This document shows positions 9,858 through 19,980 of a stretch of 29,352 nucleotides of DNA, in pieces. Below the pieces are notes generated by a model. The model worked only from the letters and a program-made list of their open reading frames with translations, did no database searches and was not told the origin of the DNA. This DNA comes from Lactifluus volemus (taxonomy: Eukaryota > Basidiomycota > Agaricomycetes > Russulales > Russulaceae): the NCBI GenBank assembly GCA_022376515.1, contig WTXI01000406.1, forward strand, positions 1-29,352, read 5' to 3'. The position numbers were made by a program, and so were the translations under genes. The number at the start of each line of letters is the position of its first letter. The first letter of the stretch is position 1.

Positions 9858-11445
9858 TTAGTATCGAACGCGAGAGACAACTACAAGACGACCAGAGCGC
9901 TGGCGTGCTGCAACGAATGATTGGATGGGTTGTTTCACAGTTTTGCCTGGCATATTGCCCACAATGGAAAGGCTGTGTAGCCAGGGGAATACTTCCGCAG
10001 CTGCCGGTGATCCCTCTGTGGGCCTTTCTAACGCAGATGCGATGGATGGCTCTAGGTGGGCGGGTATTTGAAGGCTCTGGACAGAGGGGAACGAGTGAAA
10101 AAGTTGGAGCCATAGCGTGGGATTGCGGTCGACGAGGCCACCACACTCAATGACGAGTGACTTCACGCCGGAGCGGAAGAGCAGAATCTGGCTGCATATC
10201 TGTGTCACAGAAATGACTTGACGATCCGACTCTTTGCACATGATTAGCCACACGTAACTAGGAGGAAACGCGAAACGATGCGTTATATTTGAGGGAAAAG
10301 TGATAGAGGCGCAGTTCCACGACTTGAATGTCAAGGTTAGACTGTATGCCTCGAATGAGTCCAGGTAATTATTAATGAGCCGAACGGTCTGCGGGATGTC
10401 AAAGACAAACTGATGGGCAAATGTTATCGCAAATTCATTGAGTTGTGGGGCATCGAATTGGGCCGCGAGGACTTCCAAGTACTCGCTCTCACCTTCGAAT
10501 TCGAGCTTTGTGAGAGAGGGGAGAACAAACCGGGTCGGGGCTCGGTTTCTTTCTTTGGGAGATGGTATCGGGGATTCGAATTTGATGACAAGGCATTCGA
10601 GCTTTGGCAGCGAAGATAAGGATATGGCCATTGTCTCGGGTGGGATGTACCCAAATTCAGGAATATCGAACAGATTAAGGCATGTAAGGTCGCTTGTGGA
10701 CGAGAGGAGTAGTGGCAATGACGGAAATGAGATTCCCCAAAGACTGAGATCTCGTAGACAAGGGGCAGATCCATTCAAGAATGTATCATCTAGCTCTAGG
10801 AGAACCTCCGAGTCATCAACTGACTGAAATGAAAGAGATCTCAATGCTGGAAATGGCTTCTCCATTGCCGTGACAATTTGTTCGCATAGATGATCCGGTG
10901 CTTTGGCCATATAAACTTGAATTTCGCGTACGCGATCACGACGCTCCAATGCAGCAACAAGGTTGTCTGTCGGGTCGAAACAATCTTCGGGCTCATCCCA
11001 CTCGCATACTACTGGCAAATCCGTATAGTCGTAGTTGAATCGGATGACGAGAGGATATGGCGGCCAGATATCCAACAACTTCCTCACACGTGATTCCTCC
11101 GTGCAAAAGAGCTGTAGATTGAGATGGATTGGCGATTCAAAGACGATGTACCGCCATCTTCGGCATACGTGCAGTAGCTTCTCCCAATCCCACGGACGAT
11201 CTTGCATGAAGACTTTCAAGTTGATAATAACTTGATAAAAACCAAAAATATCTAGGAGGACATTGTCTGGGAGAGATCCGATTGTTACTCGTTGAAACAC
11301 CTGGCCTACCATACAACACAACTCAGTAATCGATACAATTAGCAGGATGAGTCTTACTTGGTTCTCTTTGAATCAGCAATTTCTTCCGCTGACATGAAAC
11401 AATATTTTTGCTGTTTGGGCCCATGGAAATGCCATCCATTTGCAT
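9858..11445 (-). CDS. F-box protein 3 (exons 11445-11358, 11305-9858)
   Basis: Predicted at about 511 residues. Exon 1 begins ATG at 11445 (MQMDGISMGPNSKN) with the donor AA|GTAAGA. The 52-nt intron (11357-11306) ends GGTAG|GC and contains the branch-like words gctaatt and tactgag. The F-box follows: SLPDNVLLDIF, LLHVCRRWRYIVFESP and PVRKLLDIWP-like RVRKLLDIWP. The central leucine-rich region has DIPEFGYIPPETMA and SEYLEVLAAQFDAP, both conserved in all paralogs. The C-terminus is complete (QSFVAARQRSGRLVVVSR). It is probably the intact parent or sister of gene 2. Its likely role is SCF substrate recognition; the partner is unknown. Confidence 0.87.
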
Positions 11446-12060
11446 CAAAGAGACTGAGATTGACCGGAGGGCACTGCTAGTCGTTGTGTTCTCCTGTACT
11501 AACCCCTGCTTGCCGGTTTCCTCGGCCCGAGCATTGCATTGACGTGCATGGCGTTGGACCACGTGGACGGTGTTCAATTGAGATGCCACTCCACGCTGCT
11601 CCATTTGGCCGTCATCCTTAGAACAGAGCAGCTTGACCGGCTCGGTTTTTGTAATCCGATTCATCCTAGCCGTCATCACCATCTGGGACAAGAGCTCGGC
11701 TCGTACATTATTTGGCGAGTAACTTTGGCTACTGGCCACTCTTTTCAACCTGTTCAATGAGCCTCACCGCGATGCATTTTCACAAGGCCAGCGTGGAGGT
11801 CAGTCGTCCGTATGCAGGCGCTCTCTAGTGCAAGAAAGGACAGGTAGCCAATGTTGGCGAAGGTCTGTGCATCATTGAGGTCGCGTCCGGTTCGTCTGAT
11901 GTGCTAACATCTGAGCCCCAGACTCGGATGCGAGCCCAACCACGAGGGCGCGCTTATGCCACAAGAGGAGCGCATCGCTCCAGGGAACCCGGAACCAGGC
12001 TCGTGTTTCCGAGCTGCAGATCGCGTCGGAAAAGATATCAGTAGCCCGTCGTTTGCATCC
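11446..12060. other. Spacer with no recognised gene
   Basis: I see no conserved frame, RNA gene or mobile-element part here. The first ~70 bp (ggtttcctcggcccgagca) match the flank right of gene 2 at 9118-9137, so part is duplicated 5' flank. The remainder appears single-copy in this window. Confidence 0.5.
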
Positions 12061-12231
12061 ACTTGGTCCGAATAACCTACCCTTCTCCAGAATCGACCGT
12101 ATCGGCGTCAGGGTCGACGACGACAGTCAAGTCCGAGGCCATGAAGGTGGTTGCCCTACGCAACTTTGCACGAGGTGTGCCGTGGATATTGCGTTGCTTA
12201 CCAGGAAGTGGGAAATATGGGCGCGTCGAGA
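12061..12231. other. Unique segment joined to the duplicated module
   Basis: The + strand has an open frame (about 12063-12308) running into the conserved EDIERHLAS peptide of the module. The corresponding sequence left of 945 in the other copy is unrelated, so the frame is supported by one copy only. Function unknown. Confidence 0.25.
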
Positions 12232-12725
12232 AAGAGGATATAGAACGCCACCTCGCGAGTAGGAAGTCTGTTAGTGAGCAACCGCCTGGCGCCACGACTT
12301 CTCTCTGAGCAGAAGAGGATATCGTCGTCGAGCTAGGACGGACGCGGAACGGGATGTGGAAAGCAATGGAAAACGTGCGTACATTTATCTTTATTCCAAT
12401 GTTGTCATTCATCCCATGCAGTGTTCACAGTGTTCGGACATCCCTCATTTGTTGGTAACCCCTTCTCCGACTGAATTGCTGACGAGCACCTGGCCACTCA
12501 ACGTCACTGGATCTGACCTCAATTGCCTGAAATACTTCGCATCCTTAATCCAAACATACACCATCATTACCTTTCACCACGAGAACCATCGGCTGTACCT
12601 CCTGTCTCCCCATCATCCTTCTTCCCCACGCTGCTGGCCACTACTCCACCCACATCAGGCACCTATGCCAAAAAAAGTTAACTTATCTCCCCATCCATCT
12701 CAAGACCCTTTCTAAGGCAACGTAT
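12232..12725. repeat. ~500-bp duplicated module, copy 2 (other copy 945-1465)
   Basis: See copy 1. This copy has extra bases around 12262-12298 and lacks a few near 12420, so the frames differ after EDIERHLAS. It ends at about 12720 (caagaccctttc), where the TATA-bearing module begins. Confidence 0.6.
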
Positions 12726-13385
12726 TCCTGTCAATATAGCACTGTCAACACTGACGGGGCTATATACACCGACCATCCGTGCCGTGGACGCGCACTCTGT
12801 GTACAGCCTGGCCTCAGCCCTTAAGCAGCTCGGAAGGCAGATACCACGCTCATGGTGAGTAATGTTGGTGCAGTCGGGGCCGGACAACGCGCGACGCCCG
12901 TGCGGGTACCTGGCGGCAATTTCCAAGGTTAGAGTTGTGAGTTGAATATCCCGATTGCGGGCGACCCGTTCGCATAATTTTGGCCCTGTGTGATGTAGGG
13001 GACATACCAGCATCTTTCACCATTCTTCTTCATTCCCATGGGTAAGTGCTAGAGGGAGCCACCTCAGGATCGAAGTGTCCGAGTCGTCGCACAACACCTT
13101 GAAAGATCGGGTGAAAGGGGAACAAACTTGAAGATGATGGGAAGCTCAAGTAACGTCCGCGCCTCGTATTCAATTGGCACCGCTACGACCTGAGTCTATA
13201 GCTTGCATCCGTATAGATTTGCGTGCGTTGTGTATAGTACGCACCACGAGCCATGGCTGAGCTTCTTCCTACCCACTCGCGATTTTGTGTCGTGCGGGCC
13301 ATGGACCGAGCAGTCCATGGAGACTCAGATACGCTATCTATTACGTTACCGAGACTCCCTCTGTCAGTACTCCGCCCCCACCTGT
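12726..13385. repeat. Composite spacer: TATA module, shared spacer and 400-bp repeat copy
   Basis: Three pieces are joined: 12728-12835 (as at 9255-9330, then cctcagccctta as at 1482-1495), 12915-13038 (spacer as at 1915-2040), and 13039-13385 (the ~400-bp repeat). The right end at about 13386 is an abrupt joint: repeat sequence runs straight into the G5 region of the Rab remnant (gcccgtcttagccgaagtg). No gene is supported. Confidence 0.6.
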
Positions 13386-14330
13386 ACCGCCCGTCTTAGC
13401 CGAAGTGAAGAATAACTTATGTCCTCGCGGGGGACAAGGTGGCATGGCTCGTGCTAGGGCTTGCGCCATGTGGTATCGCGCTAGCTTGATCGTGGGCGTG
13501 GTAAACATCGATATCGTCGATGAAGAGAGCAAGCGTCTCCGAGTCGTGCGGGATCTATTATTATGTGTAGACATGGAGGGGACGAAGGGGAGCGAGAACG
13601 CGAGAGTGGGGAGGATAGCGCAGATTCGAATGGCTCGGCGTGGGCGCCCATCGGAAAAGGAGGATGCGGGGGTTTGGAAGGAGGTGAAGCCCGTGTGTGG
13701 GTTCGAGCCGAGCGTGCCGCCGTGCGTCGCGAAGTTGAAGTTGGGAGTTGCGCGTGTCAGATTTGGATGTGCGTTTGTGGTGATGCGAAGCGAGGTCGAT
13801 CGAGGACGTGCGGAGTGGGATCATGAGTGGCGGGAACTGAAGTATCCATGTTGGCTTCGGGATCACCGTCGGCGTCCGGGGTAGCGTGGGTGCCAGCCGC
13901 TGTGGGAGCTGGTCTCGTCCAAGAGAATGATACCCTCTGACTGAGATGGATACACGCACAACTCGTCGTCGTCAAATCCATTGACGACGCAGGAGGGTAA
14001 CCAGTCTCTCTCGTCCACTGGCGTTGCCTGGACTACTGGTGGGTCGCGTATCCGAAGGCGGAACGAGCTCGTCGATGAGGCGCAAGGCATCCTCTCTCGT
14101 AGTAGTAGCGTTATCGAATCGGAAATGAGGTCGGTCTTATCACGAGACTATTCTTCACTGTGTTCATCTGCGAGCAGGCTGTAGGACTACAATCAGGTGA
14201 GGGCATGCAGAATCGCAGGCTGATTGACGTCGAACATGAGAATGGCGGCATCCGCACCACGAAAAAAACCGTAGTGGAGAGTGAGGAGAAGCGTTCTTGA
14301 CCAGCGGTATCCTGTAGTAGTACAGGTCGA
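13386..14330 (-). pseudogene. Rab-type small GTPase pseudogene (unit 3)
   Basis: On the minus strand an acceptor-like ctactacag precedes DTAGQERFSSLST (G3, about 14290). Then, in a different frame, comes FFRGADAAILMFDVNQPAIL. A DKTDLI version of NKxD lies near 14118-14130. The acidic variable insert follows, and FFTSAKTG (G5) near 13395-13415. Here the G5 serine is kept (SAK), but everything after it is cut off at a duplication joint, so the last helix and cysteine tail are missing. A TGA lies at 14193-14195, and about 30 bp of the region between FDVN and NKxD are lost. Not functional. Confidence 0.75.
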
Positions 14331-14364
14331 GTCGCGTGAGCGGTGCACAGCTAACGCACGAGGA

Positions 14365-14580
14365 TACAACGCGCGCGCTGGGTGTGGGATGTCGACCGGG
14401 GCGATGGGAAAGGAGAGCGAAGGCTCAAGTTGGGCATTAGCTGGCATCGGGTCGTGGAGGGTGCGGAGTTGGCTGCGTTTGTGGAGACGTGGCGGGGGTA
14501 TGTCGAACAGCCAGAGCGGATGATTGCGAAAGGAATATGTGAGGGATTTCGCGGCAGTCGTGGAACATCTTGTTTCTAAT
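14365..14580 (+). pseudogene. Conserved unidentified + strand reading-frame fragment (copy 2)
   Basis: Reads DVDRGDGKGERRLKLGIS, then VVEGAELAAFVETWRGYVEQ, then PERMIAKGI. It is the in-frame counterpart of 1641-1826. Here the frame runs past the copy-1 stop for about 14 more codons. It lies directly upstream of the Rab G3 exon on the opposite strand. Unknown family; see copy 1 for the alternative. Confidence 0.35.
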
Positions 14581-15155
14581 CTGATTTCTCGACAACACTT
14601 GTGTTCTCAAGGTTAGAGTTGTGAGTTGAATATCCCCGATGGCGAGCAACCCGTTGGCGTAATTTTGGCCCTGTGTGATGTGAATGACATGCCAGCACTT
14701 TCACCATCCTTCTTCATTCCCATGGGTAAGTACTGGAGGAAGCCACCTCCGGCTCGATATGTCATCGCACAACACCTTGAACAGATCAGGTGAAAGGGGA
14801 ACATACTTCAAGATGTTGGGAAGCTCAAGTAAGCTATACAATGCCCGGGCCTTCTATTCAATTGGCACTGCTACGACCGTCTACAGCTTGCGTCCGTATA
14901 GTTTTGCGTGTATTGTGCATACCACGCACCACGAGCCATGGTTGAGCTTCTTCCCGCCCCGACTAACCCACCCTGCCGCGAGACCGGATACCGCGATTTT
15001 TCATCGCGTGTCGTGCGGGCCATGAATGGACCGAGCAGCCCACGGAGACTCAGATACGCTATCGATTACGCGACGGAAACTCCCCCTTAGCATTTTGCCC
15101 CCACCCCATGCCACACCGCACAGGAAAAGGAGAGGATCTTCCCACGGCGCATCGG
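14581..15155. repeat. Shared spacer plus ~400-bp repeat copy (unit 3)
   Basis: 14581-14722 matches 1900-2040. 14723-15155 is the ~400-bp repeat, very close to copy b of unit 1 (tactggaggaagccacctccggctcgatatg). No conserved frame. Confidence 0.65.
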
Positions 15156-15728
15156 ATACGGGGCCACAAATACTAATAGTCACTGTATCGTCTATCAGTT
15201 ATTCACCTATTCTATACCTATTTTCTTCCCTGATTTTGGGTAATATGGACAAGACCTCCCCATTACTTTGTTTAACCGGGAAGAGCTCTCCAGATGACAG
15301 TTCGTAGTGTGAAGACTGTCAACTTCGAATCCCTGCGGTTGTCGCGTGTCAGAGAGGTCGACCCTTTGCCAATGCGCCGCGTCTCCCAACAAACACAGCC
15401 ATTGGTGGCTGACCTTTCCAATGGAAGCTAGGTGGACACGGCGTGTGTATCGCGTGTATATCAGGGCAGGGGTAACTCAAGTATACGTACTAGGTAGGTT
15501 GGCGGCTCTCTCGATATACCCATCTCTCGAGCCACCATCTACTAAACTGCGGGCATTTCTGTCAGTGGATCCTACCGAGCACGCCTATATCCTTCCGAGT
15601 CACTATTACAAAAGTGATAGGTCCTCATAAACCTGCACTCAGGGCTCAAGCTCGAATACGTGCCGCTGACTCCATTCTCCCAATCAGACAATAGTATCGC
15701 CGACTGGTCATTCCCTGAGACCTAATTT
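15156..15728 (+). promoter_or_regulatory. 5' flank and probable promoter of F-box gene 4
   Basis: Collinear with 2916-3389 but with insertions, for example around 15430-15500. The shared blocks, and the position of an A/T-rich core about 140 bp before the start (cctatatcctt, about 15584-15594), are as described for gene 1. Confidence 0.4.
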
Positions 15729-17296
15729 ATGCCGGTGGATAACAGCTCCATAGGCTCGAATAGAGTAAAGCGAGTTGCACGTCGCCGCAAGGAATTGTTT
15801 ATTCGATCAGGACCAGGTATGGCTCATCTAGGGCCACATTGACGATTGCTGAGTTGTATCGCGCAGGCCACGTGCTCCAACGAGTGACCATCGGATCGAT
15901 CCCAGATGACGTCCTGCTAGAAATATTCTATCAAGCTTCGAATCATTATCAATGGCAATCAAATTGGCCCAAGCTGGTGCACGTATGCCGAAGATGGCGA
16001 TTCGTCATTTTTGAATCACCACTCCGTCTCAAATTGGAAATCATTTGCACATCAAAAACGCCAGTGAGGAAACTGCTCGATATTTGGCCAACATTTCCTC
16101 TTGTAGTCCATACTAGATTGTCAAGTGAGGACAAAGTCGACAACCTCATTGCCGCATTGGAGCATCATGACCGCGTACAGAAACTCGATATTGAAGTCTA
16201 TAATCTACCTAATTTCTGGGAACGAATAGCGACGGTGATGCAGGAGCCATTTCCGGAATTGACATCTCTTTTCCTTGACTCATCCCTAGGTGTGTTACCC
16301 CTTCCCAACACATTCTTGAATGGATCCGCCCCGCGTTTACAACGTCTCTATCTCTGGGAAATCTCATTTCCGTCGCTTTCACGACTCCTCTTGTCTACAA
16401 GAGACCTCACATCTCTTGATCTTGTCAATATACCTAATTCTGGGTACATCCCACCCGAGACAATGGCTACATCCCTTTCCGTGTTGCTGAGGCTCGAATA
16501 CCTCTCCATCGAATACCTATCTCCGACGCCTCAACCCAAACGGAGAAACCGACCTGTCCCGCCACAGACCCGGTCTGTTCTCCCCGCTCTCACTGGGTTG
16601 CATTTTAAAGGGGTTAGCGAGTACCTGGAAGTTCTCGTGGCCCGAATAGATGCACCTCTACTCAGGTTGGATCGCCTCAGGATAGTCTTCTTCAATCAAC
16701 TTGTGTTTGATATTCCCCAAACTATTCGGTTCTTTGGTCACCTAGACTCATTCACGACATCCAGTCTAACCTTGAGGTTTAATGGGCTTTCTGTCGAGGA
16801 GTCCTCCGGTTTCGATGCTGTCTTCTTTCCAACTGATATGTCGCCCAATAAATTCACAGAGGTGATGGATCAGAGTTGCTCGTGGCATATCATGTGCTCC
16901 CCTTTAGATTGGCAAGTGTATTCAATGGCACAGATATGCGGCCAGATTCTGTCCTTCCGCTCTAGCGTGGAATCGCTCGTCATCGAGTACTACTGTTGGG
17001 ACGACGAACCAGAAACTGAGATAGATCCGACGGTATGGCTCCAACTTTTTCAACCATTTCCCTCTGTCCAGAGTCTTCAAATATCTGCCGTGCTAGAGCT
17101 TTCCATCGCAGCTGCGTTACAAGGGCTCACAGGAGAACCAGCCGCTGAAGTATTCCCCTCACTACACAGCCTTTCCATTGTGGTTGGAGATGATCACCCA
17201 AAACCCGCTGAAGCTGTGCCACAAGGCATACAATCATTTGTCGCAGCCCGCCAGCATAGCGGTCGTCCTGTAGCCCTCTCTCGCCCCAGCGAGTAA
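15729..17296 (+). CDS. F-box protein 4 (two exons: 15729-15816, 15867-17296)
   Basis: Predicted at about 505 residues. Exon 1 reads MPVDNSSIGSNRVKRVARRR and ends CCAG|GTATGG. The 50-nt intron (15817-15866) has a gctgag branch-like word and the acceptor CGCAG|GC. The F-box is at about residues 36-77: SIPDDVLLEIFYQ, KLVHVCRRWRFVIFESP and PVRKLLDIWP. The leucine-rich region carries NIPNSGYIPPETMATSLS and SEYLEVLVARIDAP, and the C-terminus ends QSFVAARQHSGRPVALSR. It is closest to gene 1, and the pair share both flanks, so they descend from one duplicated unit. No defect is seen. SCF substrate receptor by family; the substrate is unknown. Confidence 0.88.
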
Positions 17297-18290
17297 GGAC
17301 ACCAGCGCAGTAATCGTCCTTGGAGTCTTTCGCATAGCTTCTTCCCCCTCGTTCCCTTTCCTCATTCCTCCTTCTACCATCTGTCCTCGTCCCGTACTCC
17401 ACAATGCCACCTCGGTTACACCACCCTTTATGCCTCGGCTCAGTGTTATATTGCACTGGCCTGTGTTGCGTTTATTCCCCCTCCTCTCTATCGCCGGCCC
17501 CTCTGTGTCGTTTATCTTTTTGTCATTTCCTGTCTCAGACTACATACCATGCCTCGAATCGCGTTCTATATTAGGCTGCTACCCATTCTCGTTTCCTTAC
17601 CACTACTTTTACTTGCCGTTCGACGTTCCTTGTCCCACCGAGTTAGTTTCGTTCCTGACTTGCACCTCGTCCTAGCTTATTCGTTTGTGCTATGGTACCC
17701 CCCTCCTTGGCCTGTTTCCCGTATATACAGTCCAAATGTATGTTGTTGTTTTTCAAGTCTGCACTTATATCCCACAACACATATGACGAAGAAAACCCTG
17801 TCCTCGTATTTACAGGATTGGAGAGGGGTAGCTACCATGCTGCACGCGCAAAGTAGTGGTCCCGACCGTTCCGTCTCTCTTCTTGTATGCTACCAGCTGT
17901 GCCGCTCATATCGTATCGTTACTTCCAATACCAATAATGTATCCGTTTGGACGTCCGTTTTCCCCTATTTCACTGTCATGGCATTGCAGATATGTAATGC
18001 AGAAGTACAGTCTGCGACGTTGCGGTAAACCTCACGAATTTGGGACTTTATGGATTATGAACGCCCGGCCAATAATTTGCACTTGAAGCAGGGCCACGGC
18101 CTTATCAAACAAGGACGAGTGGATAGTACTTTAAGTGGGAAGCTATCAATCTAATCATTCCGAAGTTTCTTCTCTTACTGTTAGGAAGTGCACGTACAAT
18201 ATCCATAAACACGGCATCAACGTTCCAACCTAGGAAAAAGGATCGACATAGATAAGGTTGCACGCAGCTCTCACGAAGAAACAGCAAGTA
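17297..18290. repeat. 3' flank of F-box gene 4
   Basis: Collinear with 4964-5691, and from 17942 with the window's first 268 bases. Pyrimidine-rich on +. An extra ~300 bp (about 17770-17900) is absent from the 5-kb copy. Short ORFs here are not conserved in frame between copies. No gene is supported. Confidence 0.6.
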
Positions 18291-19440
18291 CATCCAGATG
18301 TCCTCCTTTGCCCGATCATAGCTTGATCAAGACTGTACTGCCCTTCCTCACCCCATTCGGCGGCTCTGCCCGCGTTTCCCAGCGCGTGAGGACACGCTGT
18401 GCGATGTAGGCAAACACATCCGAGACGCCCGCGCCCGTTTTAGCCAAAGTGAAGAATAACTTGGGTCCTCGCGGGGGTGAGGTGGCATTTGCTCGTGCAA
18501 GGGCTTGCTCCGTGGCGTATCGCGCAGGCGAGATCGTGGGTGCTGTGGATATCGATATCGTCAATGACGAGACCAAACGCCTCCGAGTCGTGCGGGGTCT
18601 TTTATAAACGTGTAACAACGGAGGAGGACGAAGGGGAGCGAGAACGCGAGAGTGGGGAGGAGAGCGCAGATTCGAATGGCGGCTCGGCGTGGGTGCCATC
18701 GGAAAAGGAGGAAGCGGGAGCGAAGGAGGTGAAGCCCGTGTGGGTCGAGCCGAGCATACCGCTGTGCGCCGCGAAGCTGAAGTTAGGAGTTGCGCGAGTG
18801 GGATTTGGATGCGCGTTTGTGGTGATGCGAAGCGAGGTCGATCGAGGATGTAAGGGGTGGGATCATGATGGGTGGGAACTGAGGTATCCATGTCAGCTTC
18901 AGAATCACCGTCCGCGGCGTCTGGGGTAGCGTGGGGGCCAACCGCTGCGGGAGCTGGTATCGCCCAAGAGAAGTGATACCACCTGACTGAGATGTTGTAT
19001 CCAGATTCAAATTTCCGTTCGTATGTACTCACATTTCGTAGTCGTCAGATCCATTGACGACGCGGGCGGGTAACCACTAACCAGTCTCTCTCGTTCACTG
19101 GCGTTGCCGGACTGCGGCTGGTGGATCGCATATCCGAGGGCGGAACGAGCTCGTCGAAGAGGCGCAAGGCATCCTCTTCCATAGTAGTAGTAGCGTTATA
19201 CAAATCGGAAATGAGGTCGGTCTTATTTCCAACTACCACGAGGCAGGATTCTTCTATGTCTTCATCTGCGAGCGGTGCGCAGGCACGGAATTCGGACCAT
19301 CATCGGGTGAGGGCATGCAGCGTCGCAGGCTGATTGACGTCGAACATGACAAGGGTGGCATCCGCACCACGAAAAAAAAAAACGTAGTGGAGAGTGAGGA
19401 GAAGCGTTCTTGACCGACGGTATCGTAGTATTACAGGTCG
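18291..19440 (-). pseudogene. Rab-type small GTPase pseudogene (unit 4)
   Basis: In minus order: DTVGQERFSSLST (G3 with A changed to V, about 19410), then after an 11-T run (19372-19382) FFRGADATLVMFDVNQPATL. A TGA at 19300-19302 precedes WSEFRACAPLADED and VVVGNKTDLISD (G4 at 19216-19227). The long acidic insert follows, then LFFTLAKTGAGVSDVFAYIA (G5 and last helix, about 18390-18465). The intron acceptor before G3 is lost (tacgat instead of acaggat). The cysteine tail has decayed. It is convergent to F-box gene 4, as in unit 2. Confidence 0.78.
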
Positions 19441-19980
19441 AGTCGTGTGAGTGGAATCAACGCGCACGCTGGGTGTGGGATGTCGACCAGGGCGATGGGA
19501 AAGGTGTGCCAAGGCTCAAGTTGGGCATTAGCTAGTCGGCGGATCATGATCGGGTGCGTAGAGAGTGCGGAATTGGCTTCGTTTGTGGAGAGGGTATGTC
19601 GAACAGCCAGAGCGGATGATTGCGAAACGAATATGAGAGAGTTTTCACGGGCAGTGATAGCGGCAGTAGCGAAAGACGATGGAACCGTGACATCTTGTTT
19701 CTAATCTGGTTTCTCGACAACACTTGTTTTCCCAAAGCTAGAGTTGTGAGTTGAATATCCCCGGTGGCGAGCGACCCGTTCGCGTAATTTTAGCCCTGGG
19801 AGATGTGAAGGACATGTCGGCATCTTTCACCACTCTTCTGCATTCCCATGTAAGAACTGGAGGAAGCCACCTGAGGCTCGATATAATATGTCGTCGCCCA
19901 ACACCTTGAAAGATCGGGTGCTAGTGAAAGGGGAACATACTTCAAGATGTTGGGAAAGTCAAGTTATACAACGTTCGTAG
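19441..19980. repeat. Unit 4 spacer: decayed frame fragment, shared spacer and partial 400-bp repeat
   Basis: 19460-19640 is the third, frame-broken copy of the fragment at 1641-1826. 19720-19848 is the shared spacer, and 19849-19973 the first ~125 bp of the ~400-bp repeat. The repeat stops abruptly near 19973, where the copia LTR begins, so the retroelement marks the end of the array in this window. The bases gttcgtagtgtgca at about 19972-19985 also occur in the F-box 5' flank at 3021, so the exact joint is ambiguous. Confidence 0.6.

Noticed and set aside
12063..12308. + strand ORF ending in EDIERHLAS as a gene
   Set aside because: Only the last few residues recur in the other module copy, and the frame breaks right after. 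Evidence is too thin for a gene call.
15839..17296. Taking the full long ORF as the F-box coding region
   Set aside because: It would start at TTG (or GTG in the minus-strand paralogs) with no ATG before the F-box. The conserved upstream ATG exon with matching splice sites in all four copies is the better model.
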